DNA from: Berghia stephanieae
Taxonomy: Eukaryota > Mollusca > Gastropoda > Nudibranchia > Aeolidiidae
Assembly (NCBI GenBank): GCA_034508935.3
Contig: CM067452.1
Span: 14,053,309-14,117,308, forward strand
Reading direction: 5' to 3'
Length of the DNA: 64,000 nucleotides
A program made the position numbers and the translations under genes. The notes below the pieces were generated by a model that searched no databases, had not been told where the DNA came from, and worked only from the letters and a program-made list of their open reading frames with translations. Positions 1-40,299 of the stretch are shown here, one piece after another (position 1 is the stretch's first letter; each line of letters starts with the position of its first letter).

Positions 1-330
1 AAAAAAACGTGTTGTTTCTCCCACTGTACACCAGGCACGCCCAAGTGTCACAATATTATGTAAACAAACTTATCAGCCAAGCCTACTGTTTAATACTTCC
101 AAATGTCTCTAAAGCAAGATTAAGGTTTAAAATGTTTGGGCGAAGGTTGTTTTGATATGTCTCTATATGAACTGAGCAAAACAAAAAACGTGTATTTCCC
201 AGTCTACTCCAGGCAAATGCAAGTTTCACAGTATTATGTAAACCATTTTATCGGCCCAGCCAACCGTTCAATTCATCCAAAATTTCACAATAACATGTAA
301 ACAACCTTATCAGCCCAGTGGTTAAAGATT
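1..330. repeat. Imperfect tandem repeats at window edge
   Basis: Three diverged units carry the pattern 'caagtgtcacaatattatgt' followed by 'aaacaa..cttatc.gcc', at about 50-90, 225-255 and 285-320. No coding potential is seen. Confidence 0.4.
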
Positions 331-550
331 GTAAGTCTTCCATATGACATCGTGTCGACTATAATTTGGTGTGTAACTGAATTTTTACAAATATACACAC
401 CTGATAGATTTCTGGTCTGTTGCTCACTTCACCTATTCAGACAAAAGGAATACTCACTCCACCACTCAACGGCTATCACCATCACCACCACCTTCATCAC
501 ATTTAACATCAGCTCCACTATCACCACCACCCACCAACAATACCATTATC

Positions 551-582
<32 letters not shown>

Positions 583-660
583 CATCACCATCTTCGTCGT
601 CATCGTCATAATCATTATCCTCATCATCTGAGGTTTTGTTGGTAAAATGTCCCTGAAATT
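331..660. repeat. Non-coding stretch with (CAT)n microsatellite
   Basis: (CAT)n / (ATC)n simple repeat at about 541-590. The overlapping His-rich and Asp-rich reading frames are products of the repeat. Confidence 0.5.
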
Positions 661-845
661 TATGGGACAGCGTGGCCGAAAAGTACCGAGTTCGACTACC
701 CGCCGCGTTGTATGGCCTTGAGCAAGTCACCTAGCCTTAGCTCACTACGGCTGACGCCTGGGTTATTCCAGTCTTCCCTTGGAATAAACCCTAAAGAAAA
801 ATTTCCCCTTAGGGATAAATAAAGGGAATTTATTTATTTTAATTC
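661..845 (+). repeat. SINE-B copy, head partly lost
   Basis: The copy contains the tRNA-like B-box region (AAGTACCGAGTTCGACTACC), 'gccttgagcaagtcac', 'gggttattccagtcttccc' and the tail 'ggataaataaagggaatt'. These blocks recur at 2011, 23131 and 39618. Confidence 0.7.
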
Positions 846-1151
846 TATTTTAACTCAGGGTAGGCAGGCCTGCTTAATATCCTCATGCTCTTACCCATAG
901 CAAGCTAAAGAGAGAGGGGATTGCTCTCACACAGCTTCTTCTCTATGTAATAAATGATAATGCTCTCATCCCACCTTCCCCACCCCTAATCGTTTGTATA
1001 ATTTTAAAACGTAACAGTTACCGCCTACGGCTATCACTGCCCTGCTAGTCTCCCCGATTGAGTGATGGGTGGAGTGCGTAAGACGCTGGTCAAACATGCT
1101 ACGCGATTCCCCCTTAGTTCAGCAAGCACACACACACACACACACACAAAC

Positions 1152-1194
<43 letters not shown>

Positions 1195-1510
1195 ACGCAC
1201 GCGTAACACACAAATTAGACTGAGACTTAGCGCTACGGGGAGAGCGATGGCATCTTTCGTTTCCGTTCAAGTTCAACATAAATAATTCGCGAAAAATAAT
1301 TTCAACGGACCGCAAGGGAATGTCTAGTTTGTTTGAGATTTCCGTGTTGGTCCCGGAAAGTGTTCGAGATTTCCGTGTTGCCAATATTAACAAAATAGAG
1401 AGATCAAAACGGGGAATTGTACCGAGTTTGAGATTTCCGTGATTTCGAGATTTGCGTGTTCAAGATTTCAGTGCTCGAGTGTATATTATAAGTTGATCTT
1501 ATAAGATGAT
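846..1510. repeat. Non-coding: (CA)n/(TA)n and short tandem repeat
   Basis: A (CA)n-(TA)n microsatellite lies at about 1125-1190. From 1325 to 1480 the motif GAGATTTCCGTGTT recurs about six times with variations. No gene is seen. Confidence 0.5.
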
Positions 1511-1935
1511 TTTAATAAACAATTTAAGGAGCAAGCACTGGTGAAAGATAAAAATCTGAAAAGATGTGCATGTCACGGTGCCAAACAAAGTAAAGAGGAA
1601 AATAAAAAAACAAAAAAAACATCCCATTTTGGGATTTTCCAAACCAGATTTGAAGTAATTTATGTTAAAACACACAATGGGAACGTCCACCCCTTAATAG
1701 GAGTTAAGAAGAGACCTAGTGTAGTTCAATTTGGTCAAATTTCAATTTCACAGTGACAGTATTTTTATGTATAAAACAGCCGAACCCATAGATAAAATCT
1801 GAAAATAGGAACTAAAAAATAAATGTAGATGCCTCTCAAATCTATTTGAATTTGTGACTGTATCAAAACAGTATTAGACGTCTATGTCGGAATAAATAGA
1901 ACCCTTAAAAAACGAATTTAGAATCGAAATGAATC
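1511..1935. repeat. SINE-E fragment and unassigned DNA
   Basis: Bases 1515-1590 resemble the tail-side part of SINE-E at 27540-27610 (shared 'ggtgccaaacaaa' context). The remainder shows nothing recognisable. Confidence 0.3.
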
Positions 1936-1942
1936 AAAATTG

Positions 1943-2010
1943 GGGTCCCAGTTGACAAAGCCCTCGCTTCACAAGCAAGGAGACCACGATCGATCGCTGG
2001 TGCAGTCAAT
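1943..2010 (+). repeat. SINE-C head fragment
   Basis: tRNA-like 'ggggtcccagttgacaaagc' and 'cgcttcacaagcaagg' resemble the head of the SINE at 15858. A SINE-B copy follows immediately. Confidence 0.45.
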
Positions 2011-2235
2011 GAGGCAGCGAGGCTCAGCAGTATGGTCTCTGCTTCGTACCCAAAAGGTACCCCTGAGTTCGAATACCCACTGCGCTGTGAACAAGTTACC
2101 TCGCCCTAGTTCATTTTGCAGTGCTGCACTGAGGCTGAAGCCTGGGATATTCCAGTCTTCCCTCAGAATTGATAGACCCTAAAGACAAATTTTCCCCTGT
2201 GGGATGAATAAAGGGAATTTTATTTATCTATTTTT
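2011..2235 (+). repeat. SINE-B copy (tRNA-derived)
   Basis: Full head with A box (TGGCTCAGTGG-like) and B box, body and (TTTA)-rich tail ending near 2235. Same family as the copies at 661, 23131 and 39618. Confidence 0.75.
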
Positions 2236-2388
2236 TTAAAATATTAACTTCAGTGAGTTATTTTGCAATGTAAAAAGGAAATTGTATTATTTCTCCACTA
2301 AAAATGAATATAATTTAACTTTGAGTTTCATATGTGTAGGTGGCTATAATTTCAATTTCCAGGACATACTACTGCTTGGAAACGCTGG

Positions 2389-2912
2389 TTTTTATGTTTG
2401 TTTTTAAGGGTTTTACAGCGCTTGCAACACATTTAGGTTATATCAGCGCCAGTAAAAAGGAAGAAAATGGGATAGTTAAAAGTTCTGGAATTACAATTAA
2501 AGCACCCAAGAAAAAGTAAGACAAAGGGGAACTGGGAACAAATAGGGATCAGATGTAAATTCCAAGAGCATACCACCAATGTACTTAGTTTGAGATCACC
2601 TATGTCTCATCCGGACACAAGCACAAAAAATCCAACAAAGAGGAACACACTCAAATGCCTACATTATACATTAAAATAACAATAATACATTACAGAGAGA
2701 TGATTTACAAGGAAAAAAATATCATCTCTCAAAACAATAACTATGCATTTGACTGTTTCCCTCCCAGCCAGGACCCGGGCCAGGGCCAGGACAAAACCAA
2801 GTAATCTCATTCCAAGACAAAGACAGAAACCATGTTGGAAAACAGATATAAGGGATAGAAGACACAGTATGTACCCCCCTGCCCGCTATGGGAGGCCAGG
2901 AACCCCACCCAG
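2389..2912 (-). repeat. Retroposon family R, copy 1, with 13-bp target-site duplication
   Basis: Flanked by the exact 13-bp repeat TTGGAAACGCTGG (2376-2388 and 2913-2925). On the minus strand it starts CTGGGTGGGGTTCCTG and ends with 'gcaagcgccgtaaaaccctt' plus an A-rich tail. The 13-bp duplication and A-rich end indicate LINE-mediated insertion. No tRNA-like head is recognised. Confidence 0.7.
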
Positions 2913-3179
2913 TTGGAAACGCTGGGTTACATTTACGAAACAGATCTTAAAATAAGAATCAAAATTTCAACTTGACAAATATGAAATAGTCAGTGCAGAA
3001 TAAAAACACTTCAAGGAAAAAAAAAATTATGAAACAAAAATGTTTTGGTACGGTAGTGATTAAAACCCCGAACAAATGAGCACCGCAAATATCATTTCAA
3101 ATTGCACGGATATCACATTAATTTTGTTAATTACAATTCATTAAGGGAACAAAATGCTAAACAAACTGAAAATTTAAAA

Positions 3180-3205
3180 AAATAATAATAATAATAATAA
3201 TTAAA
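3180..3205. repeat. Short (AAT)n
   Basis: A simple repeat between the two family R copies. Confidence 0.6.
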
Positions 3206-3251
3206 AGATAGTTTTCAATGCGTATAGCAGGATAACAGTATTATTATGGCA

Positions 3252-3805
3252 TCCTTGTTGTTTTTTTGTTTTTAAGGGTTTTACGGCGCTTGCAACACAT
3301 TTAGGTTATATCAGCGCCAGTAAAAAGGAAGAAAATGTGATAGTAAAAAGTTCTAGAATTACAATTTAGGCACCCAAGAAAAAGTAAGACATAGGGGAAC
3401 TGGGAACAAATAGGGATCAGATGTAGATTCCAAGAGCATACCATCAATGTACTTAGTCTGATATCACCTGTAAGTCTCACCCAGACACAAGCACAAGATC
3501 CAACAAAGAGGAATACACTCAAATGCTTACATTTCATTATACATTAAAAATAACAAATTTAATAATACATAACAGAGAGATGATTTACAAAGAAAAAAAA
3601 TATATCATCTCCCAAAACAATAACTACGCATTTGACTGTTTCCCTCCCAGCCAAGGACTCTAGCCAGGGTCGGGACAAAACCAAGCAATCTCATACCAAG
3701 ACAAAGACAGAAAAGCATGTTGGAAAACAGATATAAGGGGATAGAAGACATGGTATGTACCTCCCTGCCCACTGTGGAGGTAGGGAACCCCACCCATCCT
3801 TAAAA
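3252..3805 (-). repeat. Retroposon family R, copy 2
   Basis: Closely matches copy 1 over its whole length, with the same 5' and 3' ends. A short CATCCTT repeat flanks both sides. It lies just beyond the stop codon of the GTSF1-like gene and may be part of its 3' UTR. Confidence 0.7.
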
Positions 3806-3953
3806 GCTGAAGTGGAACAAAGTATTCATAATGATTTCCAATAAAAGTAACGTCGGTTGTTTTCATAAAATAAAATCGTAGCAAACAAATGAAGACTTAA
3901 AAAACAAGTGATAATTTTGTCAGCAATCTCAGCCCTGGTATCGATGGGGATCA

Positions 3954-32966
<29,013 letters not shown>

Positions 32967-33069
32967 CTGGAAAAAATATGCTAGAAAAAAAAACAGACAT
33001 TATTATTATATTTCTTTTTAAAATCAAATTTAACTCACTTAAAATTGATGAATTTAATGAAGTAATCAC

Positions 33070-33371
<302 letters not shown>

Positions 33372-34738
33372 TTTGTTTACGCATAAATACAAAGTTAAGA
33401 ATTTATGGCGACAATGTATATATTCAGTGCAGTGAGTGTCATATGGTTGGTGGCTGTCTTGAATCTTATACTCAGTAACGGACTTCTGGCTCTTTGTACT
33501 ATACCAGCATTTAGTCATCCATTTCTACCAGTTAAGACGTCTTCAGGTGAAAAATATTTTTTTTAACATGAGAGGGGAAGCTTGTTTATCATTACTAATG
33601 AAAGAAACAAGCAGTTTGGCTTCAAATGAATAAGCTATGAAACGTTAATGGGGACCATTGTCTTTGTTGAGTCAGTTAATGTGACAAAAGTGGAGGCGAG
33701 ATACACAAAAACAATGAAAAAAAAATGTGAAAGAAATTTCAACTTTTCAATTTCTGAGTTATTCGATGATATATTCTATATTTATATGAAGTGCTGCAAC
33801 ATAGCTTGTTAAACTAGCCTACTAAGATATTATGACAGTGCTCTGAAAATAGCATACCACACTATTATCTCCGTACAGTGGAAATCGCCTTCCAAGATAT
33901 CACCGTACAGTGAAAATACCCTACCCAGACCAGCCAACACTTCATATCCCAAAAGTGGAATCAGAACGTCAGAAAATAGGAATTTGAGACCATAAAAAAA
34001 TAGGAATCTTTTAACAATGGATAACTCTGTATCAAGATTACCACCATCTTTGCCACACCAAACACATAAAAGACAGCATTCAGGTAAAGCTGGCAAAAGT
34101 AAGGAATGGACCTTTATTGGCAGACATTGTCATTGTCTGGCAATAACGATGGATGGTTATACACAGACACTTGTTTGAAACTCCGCTCTTTTAAACACAT
34201 TCCAGAATAAGGAAAGTTTTGAAATGCACATAGAATAAGTAAAGGTCATTAAATATCAATAAAAACTTATGTTTATAATTAACCAACAATAAAACAGTTG
34301 ATGGATAGTAGGTTCCTATATACAGTAGAATTACTTTAAACCGAAATGTTGGGGACCTTCTAAACCATTTCGGTTTAAAGACATTTTGGTTAAAGCAAGT
34401 TCCCATTTTGCAATGTTTTTCAAGGGTGGTACTATAAATTGCTCATTTAATTGTATCATGGGTTGTTTGCCCTTAAATAAAGTTGTTGAATAAATGCCGT
34501 CTTGGCAACCATGTTTTTTTTTCTTTCATTTTTTTGGGGTTTTTTTTTTTGTGTGTTTTAAACATATTTTTGGGGGCTTTGTTTTTCCAATCAAAATTGT
34601 TGAAAGAGTTGAGTTCAGGATGTCGTGTTTTTTACATATCTGTGTTTTTTACATATCTCCGTCTTGCTCAACTTAATTTCATCAACGCCACATAGTATTT
34701 TGATTTTAAACTCCAATGTGTAAGCACAGTGCTTTCTT
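33372..34738. other. Upstream region of the GTSF1-like gene; hairpin
   Basis: No first non-coding exon or core promoter can be identified. Bases 34334-34380 form a perfect 15-bp stem (CTTTAAACCGAAATG) with a 17-base loop. At 34112-34146 'ttattggcagaca' faces its near complement, a motif seen again at 35735-37075. Confidence 0.45.
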
Positions 34739-34740
34739 TT

Positions 34741-34917
34741 AAACATCTTTTAGCCAAATGTAAAGCAAAAATAAGATCGAAAGGTCTTATGTAATAATTG
34801 ATAATGAAGGATGTGCGTCAATGCTAAGCTGTCTACTACACACCCCTCTTCTGTTGAATTGCCATTAGGTTCAAAGGCCTAATTACATAACACCCCCCCC
34901 CTCTCCATCCACCCCCT

Positions 34918-34948
<31 letters not shown>

Positions 34949-35258
34949 ACACAAACATTTAAACAAAGTGGAAATGAAATGGCATGTCAATCGTAAATTT
35001 TAAACATCTTTTAGCCAAATGTAAAGCAAAAATAAGATCGAAAGGTCTTATGTAATAATTGATAATGAAGGATGTGCATCAATGCTAAGCTGTCTACTAC
35101 ACACCCCTCTTCTGTTGAATTGCCATTAGGTTCAAAGGCCTAATTACATAACACCCTCCCCCCTCTCCATCCACCCCCTCACACACACACACACACACAC
35201 ATACTCACACAAACATTTAAACAAAGTGGAAATGAAATGGCATGTCAATCGTAAATTG
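34741..35258. repeat. 261-bp tandem duplication
   Basis: Two nearly identical units begin 'aaacatcttttagccaaatg' at 34741 and 35002. Each ends in a C-rich/(CA)n stretch and 'atggcatgtcaatcgtaaat'. The few differences are mainly in the (CA)n and C-run lengths. Confidence 0.9.
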
Positions 35259-35748
35259 TCTACACCCCATCCCATCCTCCCCCCCCCCCCCCCCGGACAG
35301 GGATTCGTCTGCGAAATATACAAATCCCCGGCCATCATCAATTTTTCAAAAATTGTGGTTAGAATGAACAAATTATAGAAACAAAGGAAGATCAATAAAC
35401 TTAACAGGTTGGTAGGTTGTGACATTTTTAATGGTTGGAGGACAATGAACCGATTTGCTGATTAACAAGTTTCTTGCTGGTTGAAAAAAAAAGGCAGAAT
35501 TGCCAGTTCCATGTCTTCAGTTCAAAGTGACAAAAATTTACATTTCATTGATCCATTTGCTCGTTTAAAAAGCTGGATTTGGTATTTGGGCACTATTTAC
35601 TTTCTTCTCAAGTTAAATACCACTTGATAATAACTGATTTGGGACACAAATTACCACTGGCATTTTTTCAGATTATTTTGTATTTTTCACGCTTAGTTTG
35701 GCATTTTGTAAAAAATATTTCTGACAACGTGATCAAGCGTGTCTGGCA
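35259..35748. other. No recognisable feature
   Basis: A C run lies at 35279-35294; otherwise nothing is recognised. Confidence 0.4.
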
Positions 35749-35986
35749 ATAATCAAAAGGGAGCGTCATTCGACACCCGAGTTTCGGGTGTATTTTGTCA
35801 CAGAATAATTAGACACCCGAGTTTGGGGTGTGGATTGTCAGCAAAGAATTCGGCATCCCAGCTGTAGAAAATTTTTTTCGTAAAAATTATTGTTGTTTTC
35901 TTTGGGGGCGGGGGGGAAGGGGGCGTTGGCAAAAATTCTACAATTGTTCGTCTTTGCAAACACACAAACCATCAACTGCATGACCA

Positions 35987-36091
<105 letters not shown>

Positions 36092-36277
36092 CTTTCTCTC
36101 TTTCTATCACAAACACACACGCACACACACATACGCTGTCTCTAAGACCTAAGTGACGTCAACTTCGTTCTACCTATAGGTCACATATCATTCTGACACA
36201 GATGACTTAAACAGCAAAGGGTATACAATTACAGATACTGTTCCACAACCTCACGACACAGAATGATGTCCGTTTAG

Positions 36278-36764
36278 CGAAAAAGCTTCAATACTCATAA
36301 CATCCACCAGTCGAATTAACGCACAAGATGGTGTGTAACCTTGAACGTTTTTAGTCTGATTGATAGAAATTAGTGAGAACTAATCATAAAAAATGGCTGG
36401 TAAATAACAAAGGGCCTAGTGGCGTCAATTTCCTTCCTTCTATTTGCAACATCTCATAATAATAGATGACCTAAAGCTTGATGTGTAGAAATGGTATATT
36501 ATATCTATCAATATAGTTAATATGCGCTTGGCTAAGAAGTTCACACCATTGCCATCCGGAAGTATAACGGACCAACACACGAAACGATGTGTAACCTTGA
36601 ACGTTTATAGATAGTGTGTGCTTGGCTAAGATGCTCACAACATTGCCATCCGGAAATATAATGGACTAACACACAAAGCTATGTTAAACCTTAAACTTTT
36701 ATAGTCTGGTTAATACAAATTAGTGAGAATTACTCATAAACGTGGATGGCAAAAAACAAGTACG
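36278..36764 (+). mobile_element. Cluster of M1 MITE copies, nested
   Basis: A diverged copy at about 36278-36444, a partial copy at 36512-36605, and a further copy starting inside it at about 36606-36764 ('gatagtgtgtgcttggctaa'). An M1 right end also lies at 36147-36178. Confidence 0.6.
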
Positions 36765-36812
36765 ATCACCTGTCGCGGCGCTGTGTGGCCTTGAGCAAGT
36801 CATCTCGCTGAT
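36765..36812 (+). repeat. SINE-B scrap
   Basis: 'gcgctgtgtggccttgagca' and 'agtcatctcgct' match the SINE-B body over about 45 bases. Confidence 0.45.
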
Positions 36813-36974
36813 GGTAACTATTATAGACTGCAACTGACAAGGACGGCGATTGATTTGATTTCCCGGTTTTGTACCGTCAAACGTACTGCACATGCGCGAT
36901 TCGGGTGTCGAATTATCTGGTGACAAAATACACCCGAGTTTCAGGTGTCGAAAAACACTCCATAATCAAAAACC

Positions 36975-37480
36975 TGGACTTCTGATTATTGGCAGACACT
37001 GGCAATAACTAAAAGCCTGGCCTTTTCATTATAGCCAGACAGTGTCTGCAATAATCAGTTTTCTTTATTGGCAGATATGTCTGTAAATAACGACAGCCTT
37101 TTTTAAAACCTTACCTAACTTAAACCAGATACTGATACCACTGTGGCAGAAGATTGTAAAAACAGAAAAAGAAAAAAGAAATAAGAAAGAAGGAAAGAGG
37201 AAGAAGAAAAAAAATATCCCATCTACTAATACTAGACGGTCTAATTCTAATCACAGTGCCACTGTGTCAGTTTGATAAAGAAGAAGATTGTCAACAACAA
37301 ATAAAAACAACCCCTTCCCCCCACCCCGACTCTCTCTCTCTCTCTCTGTGCTCCTCTTCTTTCATTTTCTCTCTTTTTAATTTTTTGGTAAGTTCTGAAA
37401 TGCAATGCCTTTCCCCCTCCATCTCCTATCCCTGACTCAAGAATAGCTATTTACTACAAGCCACGATGGAGATAGGGACC
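36975..37480. repeat. Short inverted motif cluster and simple repeats
   Basis: 'attattggcagacactggca' (36984), 'ccagacagtgtctgcaataa' (37034) and 'ttattggcagatatgtctg' (37065) are related palindromic motifs. The rest is low complexity. Confidence 0.45.
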
Positions 37481-37486
37481 TCTCTC

Positions 37487-38266
37487 GGTACTACTGCAAA
37501 CTCAGGGACCCAAATAATTTTGGGGTTTTGGGAGGGGGAAAACTTTTTTTAAAAATAACTTTGGGGGTTTGGGAGGGAAAGTTTTTTTTCTTTAAAAGTC
37601 TCTCCCCTCCCAAACCCCCTAATAGACTTTTTTTTTTTTTTAATAATTAAAAAGCAAACAAACAGAAATAATCAGAGAGCGACCAAATGGTCAGATAGAG
37701 GAGAGAAAAACAAACAAAATAATTTTTTCTTTAATAAAAACAATTTTAAGAAATTCATGCTCAGAAACGGAACAAAAGGCAAAACAAAAAGGAGAAAAGA
37801 ATAGACTCGCACAAAAAAAAAAGAGGTGGGGGGAGGATGGATGGGACATTTATCCCTTGCAACGTTCTGTAAAAAGAAGACGGAATTTTTTATTTTTTTT
37901 TAAGTGGTGGAACCAGGATTCGAAACCACAACATCGATTCTGGTAAAACTTCCAAGGCAGACGACTAAACTTAAACCATTCGGCCATGACACCCACTTCG
38001 AAGTCGACACATATATTGTGTATATATAGTAACAACTGATTTAATGTTGGTTAATTTTATGTTTTTATAGATATTTTATCAACTTTCCTTATTTCTATGT
38101 GCATCTGGAAACATTCCATATTCTGGAATGTGGATAGACGGAGTTTCAAATATGTGTCTGGGGATAACGAAATTTCGTTATCCCCAGTCAGACAGGTGTC
38201 TGGGGATAAACACAGCGCCCTCCCAAACCCCCAAAATTATTTGGGTCCCCGAGTTTGCGTAGTACC
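37487..38266. mobile_element. 780-bp TIR element with 8-bp target-site duplication
   Basis: An exact 8-bp duplication CCTCTCTC (37479-37486 and 38267-38274). Inverted ends begin GGTACTAC and share 'gggacccaaataattttggg' over about 60 bp. No transposase frame. A perfect 30-bp palindrome (half-site CTGGGGATAACGAAA) lies at 38158-38187. Confidence 0.8.
37905..37992 (-). repeat. tRNA-Ser/Leu-like sequence
   Basis: On the minus strand 'tggccgaatgg' (A box) and 'ggtttcgaatcc' (B box) are spaced as in a class II tRNA with a long variable arm. The acceptor ends pair poorly, so it is a tRNA-derived relic or SINE head, not a tRNA gene. It lies inside the 780-bp TIR element. Confidence 0.5.
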
Positions 38267-38274
38267 CCTCTCTC

Positions 38275-39300
38275 CTTTACCAGTGCCCATATTTGGTTTA
38301 TTTCCCTTAACACGATGTGCTTTCGGAAGTTGGAATGTCTCCCGAATCGAGTCGGAACAGTAGGACGCACCTTCTCTTATTCGTTTTATTTCTTACTTGA
38401 ATTAAAATCCATGCCTTTTACGCATAAAAGACATGTCTAGGAAACTTCTATAAATTACCTTTATCAAATGATTTAAAAGGAATTATGAAGAACTTAAAAC
38501 GTTCTTGAAGAGTTTATAAATGACATCAATTCACCATTCATTTCAGTTTTTTTAACTTTCGGTTTTGTTTCTATTTTCCAAAGTTGCAAAATTGCCCAGA
38601 TAATTTTTGAAAATATGATATTTTTGAGTACAATATAAATGATTTACCTTCAACGGAGCATTATAATTATATCTAAGTTAAAAACAAAATAGTAGGTAGC
38701 ACTTATTTTATGTTTTCCCCCATTCTGAGGCTCACGACTTTAGGAACCTATATTCTACGATTGTAGGCAAATGTTGAAACTAGTCCCCTCGTTTCTGCCC
38801 TTTGGCAACCAAAGTTTGCCCGAACTAAAGTTTGGCCAAACTTTGGTTGCCAGATTTTCCCTTATTACCATCGAAATAGGAAGGAGGAGAATTTGTACTT
38901 TCACAGTAAAGAGTTCCGAAAAAGTGGCTTTCGCATGGTACCACAGCGCGATGAAGAGGTTATAATAATATTAGAAAGCAGCGGGCGTATAAAACCCAAT
39001 GTGGAATCTTTACAATTTACAATTAATAAATTAAAATTACTATAATCCTTCAATTATAAGTGTCCGTTTGGAATTACTGAAAACTTTGCATTTTTACACA
39101 CATTACCCAATTCGAATGGGGTTTTTTTTTCTTCTGAATTTTCAGAATTTTAATCAACGAAATTCGACTCAGCTGTAAATGTGTACTTAGCAAAGCATAG
39201 TGACGAATATTCTAAGAGTGCGACATGATCTGTTACAAAAAGGTGTTGGACGAGAAAGTTAACTATCTATACGTCTATCTGCATATCTGTCTTATCTTAT
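38275..39300. other. Intergenic; one strong hairpin
   Basis: Bases 38803-38852 form a 16-bp stem (TGGCAACCAAAGTTTG) around a loop that itself contains a short palindrome. Nothing else is recognised. Confidence 0.45.
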
Positions 39301-39307
39301 ATCACCC

Positions 39308-39313
39308 TTATTC

Positions 39314-39384
<71 letters not shown>

Positions 39385-39553
39385 GCAGATTACTATCCCA
39401 GCTTGAGAGGTAACCTTTTACACCTGAATGGAGTGAGTGATTGGAGTAAATTTTCTTGCTCTAGGAAAGTACAAATTGGCTTCGGTCGGAATCGAACTAA
39501 GAACCACTAAGTCCAGAATACCACGTGCTAACCACTCGGCCATCCTGCCTCCT
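39308..39553 (-). repeat. SINE-D copy with (GATA)n tail
   Basis: On the minus strand a tRNA-Leu/Ser-like head 'ggatggccgagtggttagca' and B box 'agttcgattccgacc' lead to a body and end in (GATA)n at 39308-39384. Confidence 0.7.
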
Positions 39554-39617
39554 ATGCTTATAGACCCGGAACATATCCATGTTTCTGTAGCGTTGAGCAG
39601 ACAGATAACAGTTTAAA

Positions 39618-39836
39618 AAATTTTTAAATAAAATTCCCTTTATTCATCCCATAGGGGAAAATTTTCTCGAGGGTCTATTCCAAGGGAAGACTGGAATAAC
39701 CCAGGCGTCAGCCGCAGTGCAGCGCCGCAAATTAAGCTGGGATGAGGTGACTTGCTCAAGGCCACACAGCGCAGTGATCGAACCTGGTACCTTTCGGTTA
39801 CGAAGCAAAGACCTTACCACCGAGCCATGCAGACCC
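39618..39836 (-). repeat. SINE-B copy
   Basis: Tail 'aaagggaattttatttaaa' on the left; head with 'ggctcggtggtaaggtcttt' on the right. Confidence 0.8.
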
Positions 39837-39839
39837 TCT

Positions 39840-40260
39840 ATTATCCTCTTGAAAGGACGCTAGTCTGTCAAAGATTACTTTCATCAGCGAATTGGTACTC
39901 ATTTGCGCCTTGGTAAAGTGAGATGATTTCAGCGAGTTGTCTTCAGAGATACAAAGTTTACTCAAGGGTTTTGTTCAAATTACATTAGATTCTTTGAACC
40001 GGTCGACGTGTAAATATTATGGTCTAGTAATCGAGACATTGGGGTTTGTAAGGAAATGTTGTGGGTTCCACCGCTCTTTCAATTATGATTGAGTAAATTT
40101 ATCGATAAAGGATATAAATGTCTGTAAGAAACCTACACTATATAAGATGGGTGCTTTATAAGATGTTTTATTTTATTTTATTCATTTTTAAGGATAAATT
40201 CGCAAAATAAATAAGTATATGGGTAGAAATTGTTCATCTTAGCGCCTCGAGATATATATT
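39840..40260. other. Intergenic, no recognisable feature
   Basis: Nothing recognised. Confidence 0.4.
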
Positions 40261-40299
40261 TAAAAAAATTAAAAAATTCATGTCAAAGATCTAACCATA

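Noticed and set aside
352-730. His-rich and Asp-rich open frames
   Set aside because: They are translations of the (CAT)n repeat on both strands.
37905-37992. Functional tRNA-Ser gene
   Set aside because: The boxes are present but the acceptor stem pairs poorly and the anticodon arm is not convincing.
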